A stretch of 64,000 bases of DNA from Sinorhizobium sp. BG8 (GTDB lineage Bacteria > Pseudomonadota > Alphaproteobacteria > Rhizobiales > Rhizobiaceae), in the NCBI RefSeq assembly GCF_016864555.1, contig NZ_CP044011.1:2871501-2935500 (forward strand), read 5' to 3'. The notes beneath the pieces are model-generated. The model was given only the letters and a program-made list of their open reading frames with translations, searched no databases and had not been told where the DNA came from. This document shows, piece after piece, positions 46,690 to 56,203 of this stretch. Made by a program: the position numbers and the translations under genes. The stretch's first letter is position 1, and every line of letters begins with the position of its first letter.

Positions 46690-47661
46690 ATGACAAAGGC
46701 GATTGTGGTTCGTTCGTTGGGCGGTCCGGAAGTGCTTAAGGTGGAAGACGTGCCGCTCGGCGCGCCCGGCCCCGGCGAGGTCCAGATCAAGCAGGCGGCG
46801 ATCGGGCTCAATTTCATCGATGTCTATTTCCGCACAGGTCTCTACAAGGCCGAGCTTCCCTTCATTCCCGGCAAGGAAGGCGCCGGCACCGTCACGGCTA
46901 TAGGGGAGGGCGTGACGGATTTTGCGATCGGCGATCGCGTGGCCTATGCCTCGGCCGATGGCGCCTATGCTGCGGAGCGGAATGTGGCTACCCGGCACCT
47001 GGTGAAGGTGCCGGACGAGATTTCTCTCGAGACGGCTGCTGCAATGATGCTGAAGGGCATGACGGCACAGTATCTGCTTCTGCAGACCTATCCGGTCAAG
47101 CCGGGAACGACCATTCTCTTCCATGCCGCAGCCGGAGGGGTAGGCCTGATCGCCGGCCAATGGGCCAAGGCTCTGGGCGCGACGGTGATCGGTACGGCGG
47201 GCTCCAAGGCGAAGATCGATCTCGCGCTTGCGCACGGCTACGATCACGTGATCGACTACGACAAGGAGGATTTCGTCGCGCGCGTAAAGGAATTGACGGG
47301 CGGCAAGGGCGTGGACGTGGTCTATGATTCCGTCGGCAAGGACACATTTCCGAAGTCGCTCGACTGCCTGAAGCCCCTCGGCATGTGGGTGAGCTTCGGC
47401 AATTCCTCGGGTCCGGTCGATGCGTTCAACATGGGATTGTTGGCGCAGAAGGGGTCGCTGTTTGCGACCCGCCCAACCTTGTTCCACTACATAGCCACCC
47501 GCGAAGCCCTTGATGAATGTGCAAAATCTCTGTTTGATATTGTGCGAAGCAACAAAGTGCGTATCAATATAAATCAGACTTATCCGTTAGGTGAGGCGGG
47601 ACGCGCGCACACGGATCTCGAATCAAGAAAAACGAGTGGAACGACATTGCTGATTCCCTGA
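46690..47661 (+). CDS. qor: NADPH:quinone oxidoreductase
   Basis: Zinc-independent medium-chain dehydrogenase/reductase that reduces quinones or other electrophilic carbonyls. The 323-residue protein has the substrate domain ending LPFIPGKEGAGTV and the NADPH Rossmann motif AAAGGVGLIAGQWAKALGA (about 148-166) with TAGSKAKIDLA. Zinc-ligand cysteines of alcohol dehydrogenases are absent, as expected. GAGGAGTT precedes ATG 46690. The spacing of 18 bases to pcs suggests a two-gene transcript. Confidence 0.93.
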   Translation: MTKAIVVRSLGGPEVLKVEDVPLGAPGPGEVQIKQAAIGLNFIDVYFRTGLYKAELPFIPGKEGAGTVTAIGEGVTDFAIGDRVAYASADGAYAAERNVATRHLVKVPDEISLETAAAMMLKGMTAQYLLLQTYPVKPGTTILFHAAAGGVGLIAGQWAKALGATVIGTAGSKAKIDLALAHGYDHVIDYDKEDFVARVKELTGGKGVDVVYDSVGKDTFPKSLDCLKPLGMWVSFGNSSGPVDAFNMGLLAQKGSLFATRPTLFHYIATREALDECAKSLFDIVRSNKVRININQTYPLGEAGRAHTDLESRKTSGTTLLIP

Positions 47662-47710
47662 AAAAGGACCCGACAAGGGGCGAGGGAACGCAGGGGAAAA
47701 GAGGGGAAGA

Positions 47711-49285
47711 GTGTCAGCGGTTGGAGCGTCCGATGGCAAGCCATTGCTGGCTGTCCGCAACCTGACGAAGCTGTTCGGTTCGTTTGCCGCCTGCAACGGC
47801 ATCGATCTCGATGTGCAGCCGGGTGAGATCCACGCCCTCCTGGGCGAGAATGGAGCCGGCAAGTCCACGCTGGTGAAGATGCTGTTCGGGGTCCTCGCTC
47901 CGACGAGCGGGCAGATCCTGTGGAAGGGCGAGCCCGTCCGCATAGAAAGCCCCGGTGCCGCCCGCAAGATCGGTATCGGCATGGTCTTCCAGCACTTCTC
48001 CCTGTTCGAGGCACTGACTGTCGCGGAAAACATCGCGCTTTCGCTGGATCCGGGTATCTCGCTCGCGAGGATCTCAGACGAGGCCGCGAGTCTCTCCCGC
48101 AACTACGGTCTTCCGCTGGACCCGAACGCACATGTTGCCGACCTCTCCGTCGGAGAACGTCAGCGCATCGAGATCGTGCGGGCGCTGTTGCAGAACCCTG
48201 AACTTATCATCCTGGACGAACCAACCTCGGTACTGACGCCGCAGGAAGCGGACAGGCTGTTCGAGACCCTTGCCAAGCTCAAGGCCGAGGGCCGCTCGGT
48301 GCTCTACATCAGCCATCGCCTGGAAGAGGTGCAGCGCATCTGCGACCGGGCGACGGTGCTCCGGCACGGTAAGGTCACCGGAGCCTGCGACCCGCGGAAG
48401 GAAACGCCGGCATCGCTGGCACGCATGATGGTTGGCAGCGACGTTGCCATCGTCAGCGCGGAGGGAACGAGTACCAAGGGCGAGATACTGCTCTCGGCGA
48501 CCAATCTGAATGCTGCCGCGCGCACTCCATTTGCGGTGTCGCTGAAGAATGTCTCACTGACCGTGCATGCGGGCGAGGTATTGGCGATTGCTGGCGTTGC
48601 CGGCAATGGCCAGGGCGAACTCTTCGATGCGCTGTCCGGTGAATATCCTGTCGCCGATAATGACGCGGTAAAGATCCGGCAGAAATCCGTCGGCGCAGCC
48701 GGGATCACGGCACGCCGTCTGATCGGTGCTGGCTTCGTCCCCGAGGAACGGCACGGGCATGCCGCAGTTCCAGCCTTGCCGCTCTCCGACAACCTTGTGC
48801 TCGCGCGAAACCAGTCCGACCGCGGCGCATTTCTTGGCGGCGGTATTCTCGGGATCATCCGCCATGCGGTGGTGCGGGTCGCATCCCGGCGGATTTCCGA
48901 GGCGATGGATGTTCGCAAGAGCGGAGACGATCCCGCAGCCGGTTCACTCTCCGGTGGGAACCTGCAGAAATACATCGTCGGAAGGGAGCTCGACCGGCAG
49001 CCGGCGGTTCTGGTTGTCAACCAGCCGACCTGGGGTGTCGATGCCGGCGCGGCAAGCCGAATTCGCCAGGCGCTGGTCGACCTCGCCAAGTCAGGTTCCG
49101 CCGTGCTTGTGATCAGCCAGGATCTCGACGAAATCTTCGAGGTCGCGACCGAGGTTGCGGTGATCAGCGATGGTCGTCTCTCCGAGGCCTATCCCGCACG
49201 CGACATGACGCGCGAAAAGATCGGGCTTCTCATGGGCGGTATGCATGGGACGACGCAGCCAGGAGAGACCGCGCATGCGCATTGA
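47711..49285 (+). CDS. BMP-type ABC importer, double ATP-binding protein
   Basis: ATPase of a nucleoside/BMP-family importer. The 524-residue protein has two nucleotide-binding halves: the first with Walker A GENGAGKST, signature LSVGERQRIEIVRAL and Walker B LIILDEPTSVLTP; the second starting at about 270 with GVAGNGQGEL, signature SLSGGNLQKYIVGREL and the degenerate Walker B VLVVNQPTWGVDAG, lacking the catalytic glutamate. This asymmetry is normal for the subfamily. The start is GTG 47711 with GAGGGGAAGA immediately upstream. The next gene starts inside its 3' end (11-base overlap). Confidence 0.92.
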   Translation: MSAVGASDGKPLLAVRNLTKLFGSFAACNGIDLDVQPGEIHALLGENGAGKSTLVKMLFGVLAPTSGQILWKGEPVRIESPGAARKIGIGMVFQHFSLFEALTVAENIALSLDPGISLARISDEAASLSRNYGLPLDPNAHVADLSVGERQRIEIVRALLQNPELIILDEPTSVLTPQEADRLFETLAKLKAEGRSVLYISHRLEEVQRICDRATVLRHGKVTGACDPRKETPASLARMMVGSDVAIVSAEGTSTKGEILLSATNLNAAARTPFAVSLKNVSLTVHAGEVLAIAGVAGNGQGELFDALSGEYPVADNDAVKIRQKSVGAAGITARRLIGAGFVPEERHGHAAVPALPLSDNLVLARNQSDRGAFLGGGILGIIRHAVVRVASRRISEAMDVRKSGDDPAAGSLSGGNLQKYIVGRELDRQPAVLVVNQPTWGVDAGAASRIRQALVDLAKSGSAVLVISQDLDEIFEVATEVAVISDGRLSEAYPARDMTREKIGLLMGGMHGTTQPGETAHAH

Positions 49286-50369
49286 ACTCGAGAAGCGACC
49301 CCAGTCGTCCGTCCTCTTTTCCATTCTCTCGCCGTTCATCGCGCTGGTCCTCACGGTCATCGCAGGCGGGATCATGTTCGCGCTGCTCGGAAAGGATCCG
49401 CTGTCGGCGCTCTACAGCTTTTTCGTGGAACCATTGCTCGACGTCTGGTCTCTGCACGAGATAGCCATCAAGGCTGCCCCGCTGATCCTGATCGGCGTCG
49501 GCCTGTCCGTCTGTTATCGTTCCAACAACTGGAACATCGGGGCGGAGGGACAGTTCATCGCCGGAGCGATCATGGGGTCGATCGTACCGGTCGTCTTCCA
49601 CGAGTGGCATTCTCCGCTCGTCCTGCCCCTGATGCTGGTGTTCGGAATGATCGGCGGAGCGCTCTACGCCGCGATTCCCGCCTTCCTCAAGGCCCATATG
49701 AACACCAACGAGATCCTCACGAGCCTGATGCTGGTCTATATCGCCCAGCTCTTCCTCGACTGGCTGGTGCGCGGACCCTGGCGCAGTCCGGAGGGCTTCA
49801 ACTTTCCGGTGACCCGAAACTTCGCACCGGAAGCGATACTGCCGGAACTCGTTTCGTCGGGCAGAACCAATCTGGGCTTCGCCTTCGCCATCGTCGCTGC
49901 GCTCGCGATCTGGTTCATGATGCGCTACACGCTGAAGGGCTTCGAGATTACCGTGCTCGGCCAGTCCGAGCGGGCAGGGCGCTTCGCGGGATTTTCGGCG
50001 CGCAAGATGATCTGGTTCTCGATGCTGCTGTCCGGAGCTTTGGCCGGTCTCGCCGGCGTTTCGGAGGTGAGCGGCGTGATCAACAAGCTGCAGCCAATCA
50101 TTTCTCCCGGCTACGGGTTCACGGCAATCATCGTCGCATTCCTCGGGCGTCTCAACCCTCTCGGCATCATTGCGGCCGGACTGTTTCTGGCCCTGACATA
50201 TGTTGGGGGCGAGGCGGTTCAGCTGACCCTCAGCGTGTCTGACAAGGTAACCCGCGTCTTCCAGGGGCTTCTGCTGTTCTTCGTGCTCTCCTGCGATACC
50301 CTCATCCAGTATCGCATCCGGCTCCTGTTCTCGGGTCGTGCTGCCACTGCGGAAGGCGGTGCACAGTAA
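49275..50369 (+). CDS. BMP-type ABC importer permease 1
   Basis: Inner-membrane subunit of the same importer. The 364-residue protein has about ten hydrophobic segments and the conserved NNWNIGAEGQFIAGAIMGS segment near residue 85 plus NTNEILTSLMLVYIA. This is the YufP/NupB-like subfamily. ATG 49275 is chosen, overlapping the ATPase gene by 11 bases. It shares one base with the next gene (TAATG). Confidence 0.92.
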   Translation: MRIELEKRPQSSVLFSILSPFIALVLTVIAGGIMFALLGKDPLSALYSFFVEPLLDVWSLHEIAIKAAPLILIGVGLSVCYRSNNWNIGAEGQFIAGAIMGSIVPVVFHEWHSPLVLPLMLVFGMIGGALYAAIPAFLKAHMNTNEILTSLMLVYIAQLFLDWLVRGPWRSPEGFNFPVTRNFAPEAILPELVSSGRTNLGFAFAIVAALAIWFMMRYTLKGFEITVLGQSERAGRFAGFSARKMIWFSMLLSGALAGLAGVSEVSGVINKLQPIISPGYGFTAIIVAFLGRLNPLGIIAAGLFLALTYVGGEAVQLTLSVSDKVTRVFQGLLLFFVLSCDTLIQYRIRLLFSGRAATAEGGAQ

Positions 50370-51289
50370 TGGGTATCATCGAGGCAATCCTCCTGACCGT
50401 CGTGACCGCTGCAACGCCTCTGGTGTTGGCGGCGATAGGCGAGCTGGTGACCGAACGGGCCGGTGTCCTCAACCTCGGCGTTGAAGGCATGATGATCATG
50501 GGTGCGGTGCTGGCCTTTGCTGCGACCCAGGCGACCGGTTCTCCCTATGTCGGCATCGTCGCCGGTATCGCCGGCGGAGCGCTTTTCTCTCTCCTGTTCG
50601 GTTTCCTGACCCTGACGCTCGTCGCCAACCAGGTCGCGACAGGCCTTGCCTTGACCATTCTGGGGCTCGGCGTATCCGGACAGATCGGGGAATCCTACGT
50701 CGGTGTCTCCGGGATCAAGCTGCCGCCCATCTCCATTCCGCTGCTCTCCGAAATCCCCTATCTGGGACCGCTCCTCTTCCGCCAGGATCTCATCTTCTAC
50801 ATGTCGATCGCCCTCGTCATCGGGGTCAACTGGTTCCTGTTCCGCAGCCGGACGGGATTGAAGATCAGGGCCATCGGCGACAGCCACGCCTCCGCGCATG
50901 CCCTCGGGATTGGCGTCATCCGCATGCGCTATATTGGAGTCATGTTCGGTGGGGCCTGCGCAGGGCTCGCCGGAGCACAGCTGTCTCTCGTCTATACGCC
51001 GCAATGGGTGGAAAACATGTCTGCCGGGCGCGGCTGGATTGCGCTCGCGCTCGTGGTCTTTGCCTCCTGGCGGCCATGGCGGCTGCTTGCCGGCGGCTAT
51101 CTCTTCGGTGCCGTCTCGATCAGCCAGCTCCATGCCCAGGCCCTGGGGCTCGGGATACCATCGCAATTCCTGTCGGCACTTCCCTATGCCGCCACGATTA
51201 TCGTACTAGTTCTGATCTCACACAATCGGCGCATGACGTTGATCAACACGCCTGCCTCGCTGGGCAAGCCGTTCGTGCCCGATCGGTGA
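50369..51289 (+). CDS. BMP-type ABC importer permease 2
   Basis: Second permease, 306 residues, YufQ/NupC-like, with eight to nine hydrophobic segments. The start TERAGVLNLGVEGMMIMGAV is the conserved N-terminal signature, and ATGLALTILGLGVSGQIG is the equivalent loop in the middle. The stop of permease 1 and the ATG here share one A. It is followed after 46 bases by the binding protein. Confidence 0.92.
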   Translation: MGIIEAILLTVVTAATPLVLAAIGELVTERAGVLNLGVEGMMIMGAVLAFAATQATGSPYVGIVAGIAGGALFSLLFGFLTLTLVANQVATGLALTILGLGVSGQIGESYVGVSGIKLPPISIPLLSEIPYLGPLLFRQDLIFYMSIALVIGVNWFLFRSRTGLKIRAIGDSHASAHALGIGVIRMRYIGVMFGGACAGLAGAQLSLVYTPQWVENMSAGRGWIALALVVFASWRPWRLLAGGYLFGAVSISQLHAQALGLGIPSQFLSALPYAATIIVLVLISHNRRMTLINTPASLGKPFVPDR

Positions 51290-51335
51290 AGAAGAAAAAA
51301 CGGGATAACCCATTCTCAAACCTACAGAGGTCGAA

Positions 51336-52406
51336 ATGAAAAAACTGATACTTGCACTTGCAACCTCGGCAGCCGTGCTCGGCTTCGCCGCCGCCGCAAG
51401 TGCCCAGGACAAGACGAAGGTCTGCTTTATCTACGTCGGTTCCAAGACCGATGGCGGCTGGACCCAGGCGCACGATCTCGGCCGCCAGGCGCTCGAAAAG
51501 GAGCTTGGCGACAAGGTCGAGACTCCGTTCCTCGAAAACGTTCCGGAAGGACCGGATGCCGAGCGCGCGATCGAACGCATGGCCCGTTCGGGCTGCGCCC
51601 TGATCTTCACCACGTCGTTCGGCTTCATGGATGCCACCATCAAGGTGGCCGAGAAGTTCCCGGACGTGAAGTTCGAGCATGCGACCGGCTACAAGTCCGC
51701 GCCGAACGTCGCGACCTACAACTCGCGCTTCTATGAAGGCCGTTACATCCAGGGTCAGATCGCTGCGAAGATGTCGAAGGCAGGTGTCGCGGGCTACATC
51801 GCTTCCTTCCCGATTCCGGAAGTCGTCATGGGTATCAACTCGTTCATCCATGGGGCCCAGTCGGTCAACCCGGACTTCAAGCTGAAGGTGATCTGGGCAA
51901 ACACCTGGTTCGACCCCGGCAAGGAAGCCGACGCTGCCAAGGCGCTGATCGACCAGGGCGTCGATGTCCTCACCCAGCACACCGATACGACCGCGCCGAT
52001 GCAGGTCGCGGCCGAGCGTGGCATCAAGGCCTTCGGCCAGGCGTCCGACATGATCAAGGCTGGTCCTGAAACCCAGCTGACCGCGATCGTCGATACCTGG
52101 GGTGCCTACTATATCAAGCGCACCAAGGCCCTGCTGGATGGTACCTGGAAGTCCGAGCAGATCTGGGACGGCCTGAAGGACGGCATCCTCACCATGGCGC
52201 CCTATACCAACATGCCGGATGACGTGAAGAAAATGGCAGAGGAAACGGAAGCGAAGATACGCTCTGGCGAACTGCATCCGTTCACGGGCCCGATCAACAA
52301 GCAGGACGGGACGCCCTGGCTGAAGGAAGGCGAAAAGTCTGACGACGGCACGCTGCTCGGCATGAATTTCTACATTGCAGGCGTCGACGACAAGCTGCCC
52401 CAGTAA
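51336..52406 (+). CDS. BMP family periplasmic substrate-binding protein
   Basis: Binding protein of the importer, 356 residues with a signal peptide cleaved near SAQ (residues about 1-23). The Bmp/PnrA fold is marked by VGSKTDGGWTQAHDLGRQAL, LIFTTSFGFMDATIKVAEKF and GQIAAKMSKAGVAGYIASFP. Homologues bind purine nucleosides or related compounds; no catabolic genes nearby reveal the ligand. It is preceded by AGAGGT and followed by a strong terminator that closes the operon. Confidence 0.93.
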   Translation: MKKLILALATSAAVLGFAAAASAQDKTKVCFIYVGSKTDGGWTQAHDLGRQALEKELGDKVETPFLENVPEGPDAERAIERMARSGCALIFTTSFGFMDATIKVAEKFPDVKFEHATGYKSAPNVATYNSRFYEGRYIQGQIAAKMSKAGVAGYIASFPIPEVVMGINSFIHGAQSVNPDFKLKVIWANTWFDPGKEADAAKALIDQGVDVLTQHTDTTAPMQVAAERGIKAFGQASDMIKAGPETQLTAIVDTWGAYYIKRTKALLDGTWKSEQIWDGLKDGILTMAPYTNMPDDVKKMAEETEAKIRSGELHPFTGPINKQDGTPWLKEGEKSDDGTLLGMNFYIAGVDDKLPQ

Positions 52407-52433
52407 GGCATTCAGCGTCGGTTTCGAATGAAA

Positions 52434-52462
52434 AGGGGTGCCCCGGTGGCGCCCCTTTTTTT
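52434..52462 (+). terminator. Rho-independent terminator of the BMP importer operon
   Basis: A 9-bp stem AGGGGTGCC / GGCGCCCCT (one T-G wobble) with a 5-base loop and a run of seven T, 28 bases after the binding-protein stop. Confidence 0.92.
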
Positions 52463-52526
52463 GTGCGCCGCATCGCAGATTGTGCAACGCGAAATTGCAT
52501 TTCATGCCAATTTCCGTGTTTACAAT

Positions 52527-52543
52527 AATCATACAATATGATT
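52527..52543. promoter_or_regulatory. Palindromic operator upstream of ytfQ
   Basis: AATCATA-CAA-TATGATT: perfect 7-bp arms around three bases, 44 bases before the ytfQ start in an A/T-rich promoter stretch. Its size and AT content fit a GntR/FCD operator. The operon encodes such a regulator as its last gene, so autoregulated control of sugar uptake is the likely meaning. Confidence 0.6.
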
Positions 52544-52586
52544 TTTCTCTTGGTGCTGCACAGCGCAGCTTTCTTGGGAGGAAATC

Positions 52587-53549
52587 ATGAAATTGAAGAC
52601 CGCACTTGCGAGTGCAACGATTCTTGCTGCCTGCTTTTTCAACTCCGCATCTGCCGCCGATCTGACGGTCGGTTTCTCTCAGATCGGCTCTGAATCCGGC
52701 TGGCGCGCGGCAGAGACGACTCTGACGAAGCAGCAGGCCCAGGAACGTGGCATCGATCTGAAGTTTGCGGACGCCCAGCAGAAGCAGGAAAACCAGATCA
52801 AGGCGCTGCGTTCCTTCATTGCGCAGGGTGTTGACGCGATCCTGGTCGCACCGGTCGTGGCCACCGGGTGGGACGAAGTCCTGCAGGAAGCCAAGGATGC
52901 GGAAATCCCGGTTATTCTGCTCGACCGCACAGTCGATGCGTCTGACGATCTCTACATGACCGCCGTGACGTCCGACCTCGTCCACGAGGGCAATGTTGCC
53001 GGCAAATGGCTGGTCGACACCGTCGCCGGAAAGCCGTGCAACGTCGTCGAGTTGCAGGGAACCACGGGTTCTTCTCCGGCCATCGATCGCAAGAAGGGTT
53101 TCGAGCAGGCGCTTGCCGGAAACGACAACCTGAAGATCATCCGTAGCCAGACCGGTGACTTCACCCGCACGAAGGGCAAGGAAGTCATGGAAAGCTTCCT
53201 GAAGGCCGAAGACGGCGGCAAGAACATCTGCGCGCTCTACGCCCACAATGATGACATGGCTGTTGGCGCCATCCAGGCGATCAAGGAAGCCGGCCTGAAG
53301 CCAGGCACCGATATTCTCGTCGTGTCCATCGACGCCGTTCCGGATATCTTCCAGGCGATGGCTGCAGGTGAGGCCAACGCGACCGTCGAACTGACGCCGA
53401 ACATGGCCGGTCCGGCCTTCGACGCTCTCGCTGCCTATCTGAAGGACGGCACGCAGCCGAAGAAGTGGATCCAGACGGAATCCAAGCTCTATACGCAGGC
53501 TGACGATCCGTCGAAGGTCTACGAGGAAAAGAAAGGCCTCGGTTACTGA
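52587..53549 (+). CDS. ytfQ: Galactofuranose-type ABC sugar-binding protein YtfQ
   Basis: Periplasmic binding protein of 320 residues with a signal peptide (about 1-23, ending ASA). It matches E. coli YtfQ closely as I recall it: LTVGFSQIGSESGWRAAET, QQKQENQIKALRSF, KPCNVVELQGTTGSSPAIDR, YAHNDDMAVGAIQAIKEAG and VELTPNMAGPAFDAL. YtfQ binds galactofuranose, so the same or a related furanose is the most likely ligand. GGGAGGAAATC precedes the ATG. It opens a ytfQ-R-T-yjfF-gntR operon. Confidence 0.93.
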   Translation: MKLKTALASATILAACFFNSASAADLTVGFSQIGSESGWRAAETTLTKQQAQERGIDLKFADAQQKQENQIKALRSFIAQGVDAILVAPVVATGWDEVLQEAKDAEIPVILLDRTVDASDDLYMTAVTSDLVHEGNVAGKWLVDTVAGKPCNVVELQGTTGSSPAIDRKKGFEQALAGNDNLKIIRSQTGDFTRTKGKEVMESFLKAEDGGKNICALYAHNDDMAVGAIQAIKEAGLKPGTDILVVSIDAVPDIFQAMAAGEANATVELTPNMAGPAFDALAAYLKDGTQPKKWIQTESKLYTQADDPSKVYEEKKGLGY

Positions 53550-53663
53550 TCTCCCGAGACCCGCATCCGGCATCGATCCGGATGCGGGACCGCAATTGTG
53601 GCGCGTGGGGCTGGCCGCCTGTCGGCGGGTTCCACGCACCGGCACGCAATACGGAACGGGAAG

Positions 53664-55184
53664 ATGCACGCAAACGGCGACACCATCCTTTCGGCGATCG
53701 GGATAGACAAGATCTTTCCTGGAGCCCGGGCCCTCAACAGGGTCGACTTCACACTGAAGCGTGGCGAGGTCCATGCTCTTCTCGGCGAAAACGGCGCGGG
53801 AAAGTCCACTCTGGTCAAATGCATGACCGGTGCTTATCGCCGGGATGGGGGCAAGATTGTCCTCGATGACGTGGAGGTCGATCCGCGCAATACGCTTGAG
53901 GCGCAGAATCTCGGAATCGGCACGGTCTACCAGGAGGTCAATCTCCTGCCCAACCTCTCAGTTGCAGAGAACCTCTTCCTCGGGCGCCAGCCAAGGCATT
54001 TCGGCTTTGTCCAGACGAGGAAAATGAACCGTTTGGCGCGAGAACTTCTCGCGGAATATGAGCTCGATCTCGATGTGACCGCCGAGCTGTCGCGCTTTTC
54101 CGTCGCAATTCAGCAGGTTGTCGCGATCGCGCGCGCGGTCGATCTTTCGGGCAAGGTCCTCATCCTGGACGAGCCGACGGCCAGCCTCGACGCCCATGAG
54201 GTGGCGATGCTGTTCCGGATTGTTCGCCGTCTCAAGGCACGCGGACTTGGCATCGTTTTCATCACCCATTTCCTGGAACAGGTTTACGAGATTTCGGACC
54301 GCATAACGGTCTTGCGCAATGGCCAGCTTGTTGGCACGCGCGACACGGCTGGCCTCGAGCGCCGCGAAATGATCGCCATGATGCTCGGTCGCGAGCTTCA
54401 GGCCGAAGTGCACACCAAGGGCTCGGCGGCATCGTCCGCTGGTGAGGTTCGGTATCGCTTCTCGAACTTCGGGCGCCACGGGCATATCCAGCCCTTCGAT
54501 CTGGAGGTGCGGGCAGGGGAGGTCGTCGGCGTCGCCGGGCTCCTGGGCTCCGGCAGGACGGAGACAGCCGAAATTCTGTTTGGCGTCGAGCGTGCCGACA
54601 GCGGCAGCGCCACAGTTGATGGCAAGGCGATCGAATTGACGTCGCCGCGCGCTGCAATCGCCCATCGCTTCGGGTTTTGCCCGGAGGATCGCAAGACCGA
54701 TGGGATCATCGGGGATCTCTCTGTCCGGGAAAACATCTCACTTGCGCTGCAGGCCCGCCGCGGATGGGCCCGTCCGATATCGCGAGCGGAGCAGGACAGG
54801 CTGGCGGATCACTACATTCGGGCCCTGGATATCCGCACGAGCGATCGCGAGAAGCCGATTCGCCTGCTCTCCGGTGGCAATCAGCAGAAGGCGATCCTCG
54901 CGCGCTGGCTCGCGACGAACCCCGAATTCCTGATCCTCGATGAGCCGACACGCGGGATTGATGTCGGCGCCCATGCCGAAATCATCCGACTGATCGAATC
55001 CCTCTGCGAGAATGGCATGTCCCTTATCGTAATTTCATCTGAACTCGAGGAGCTGGTCGCCTACAGCTCGCGGGTCATCGTGCTCAAGGATCGGGCCCAT
55101 ATTGCCGAACTCGTCGGTGAGAAGGTCACCACGGACCATATCGTCGAAGCGATCGCGGCGGCCAATGCAAGGGTTGCATCATGA
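53664..55184 (+). CDS. ytfR: Galactofuranose-type sugar ABC ATPase YtfR
   Basis: Double ATPase of the sugar importer, 506 residues. First half: Walker A GENGAGKST, signature-like RFSVAIQQVVAIARAV (lacking LSGGQ, as usual in this subgroup), Walker B VLILDEPTASLD. Second half: VAGLLGSGRTE in place of Walker A, LSGGNQQKAILARWL and FLILDEPTRGIDVG. ATG 53664 is used; the open frame before it lies in the 114-base spacer after ytfQ. It overlaps ytfT by four bases. Confidence 0.93.
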   Translation: MHANGDTILSAIGIDKIFPGARALNRVDFTLKRGEVHALLGENGAGKSTLVKCMTGAYRRDGGKIVLDDVEVDPRNTLEAQNLGIGTVYQEVNLLPNLSVAENLFLGRQPRHFGFVQTRKMNRLARELLAEYELDLDVTAELSRFSVAIQQVVAIARAVDLSGKVLILDEPTASLDAHEVAMLFRIVRRLKARGLGIVFITHFLEQVYEISDRITVLRNGQLVGTRDTAGLERREMIAMMLGRELQAEVHTKGSAASSAGEVRYRFSNFGRHGHIQPFDLEVRAGEVVGVAGLLGSGRTETAEILFGVERADSGSATVDGKAIELTSPRAAIAHRFGFCPEDRKTDGIIGDLSVRENISLALQARRGWARPISRAEQDRLADHYIRALDIRTSDREKPIRLLSGGNQQKAILARWLATNPEFLILDEPTRGIDVGAHAEIIRLIESLCENGMSLIVISSELEELVAYSSRVIVLKDRAHIAELVGEKVTTDHIVEAIAAANARVAS

Positions 55185-56203
55185 ACGGGCTCGTGACTCA
55201 TGTAAAACGCCTGCTCCCGCAGATCGTCGCCCTTGCCGTCATCGTCTTCCTGATATCGCTCGCCTTTCCCGACTTCTTCAGGATCGAGATCCAGAACGGT
55301 AGGCTCTATGGCAGCCTTATCGACATCCTGAACCGCGGCGCGCCGGTGGCGCTCCTTTCCATCGGTATGACCATGGTCATTGCCACGAAGGGGATCGACC
55401 TGTCGGTGGGCGCGGTGATTGCGATTTGCGGCGCAGTCGCAGCGGCGGCGATCACGTCCGGTCACTCGCTTGCGGCCACGCTGATAATCGTGCTCTTGGC
55501 GGGGCTCGCGTGCGGTCTGTGGAACGGCATTCTGGTCGCCGTTCTCGACATCCAGCCGATCATCGCAACGCTCGTGCTCATGGTGGCGGGACGCGGCATC
55601 GCCCAGCTCATCACGGAGGGTGCGATCCTGACCTTCAATGACCCCGGGCTGATCTTCATCGGCAGCGGCTCCTTTGCCGGCCTGCCCATGCCTGTGGTGA
55701 TCTGGTTGCTGTTCGGCCTGGCAGTGGGCATCGTGGTGCGCAGGACCGCGCTCGGCATGCTGGTCGAGGCCGTCGGGATCAATCGTCGCGCCAGCACGCT
55801 ATCCGGGGTATCGACCCCTGTTCTGCTCATTGCCGTCTATGCGCTCTCCGGCCTTTGTGCCGCGATCGCCGGCATTATCGCCGCAGCCGATATCAAGGGG
55901 GCGGATGCCAACAATGCGGGTCTGTGGCTGGAGCTCGACGCAATCCTCGCGGTCGTCGTTGGCGGCAACTCCCTGCTTGGCGGTCGTTTCAGCATCGCCG
56001 GATCACTTCTCGGCGCAATGATCATCCAGGCGATCAACACGGGGATCCTGTTGTCGGGTTTCCCGCCGGAGTTCAACCTCATCATCAAGGCCGCGATCAT
56101 CGTTTTCATTCTGGTGATCCAGTCGCCTCGCGCGCAGGGCGCTTTCGCCTTCTTCACGCGTGAGCGCGCAGTCGACAATGTTAGGAAGCAGGAAGCGAAA
56201 TGA
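55181..56203 (+). CDS. ytfT: Sugar ABC permease YtfT
   Basis: Inner-membrane permease, 340 residues, ribose/galactofuranose type (BPD_transp_2). Signature stretch SIGMTMVIATKGIDLSVGAV lies near residue 60, and AIAGIIAAADIKGADANNAG and DAILAVVVGGNSLLGGRFSI in the C-terminal half. About nine to ten hydrophobic segments. Start and stop are both four-base ATGA overlaps with the neighbours. Confidence 0.92.
   Translation: MNGLVTHVKRLLPQIVALAVIVFLISLAFPDFFRIEIQNGRLYGSLIDILNRGAPVALLSIGMTMVIATKGIDLSVGAVIAICGAVAAAAITSGHSLAATLIIVLLAGLACGLWNGILVAVLDIQPIIATLVLMVAGRGIAQLITEGAILTFNDPGLIFIGSGSFAGLPMPVVIWLLFGLAVGIVVRRTALGMLVEAVGINRRASTLSGVSTPVLLIAVYALSGLCAAIAGIIAAADIKGADANNAGLWLELDAILAVVVGGNSLLGGRFSIAGSLLGAMIIQAINTGILLSGFPPEFNLIIKAAIIVFILVIQSPRAQGAFAFFTRERAVDNVRKQEAK

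Noticed and set aside
47711-49285. Degenerate second Walker B (VNQPT) as a damaging mutation
   Set aside because: Loss of the catalytic glutamate in the second half is normal in this ATPase subfamily.
51243-53774. An 843-codon minus-strand frame opposite the binding proteins
   Set aside because: It spans two recognised genes and a terminator; composition (His/Arg/Asp-rich) is that of an antisense frame.
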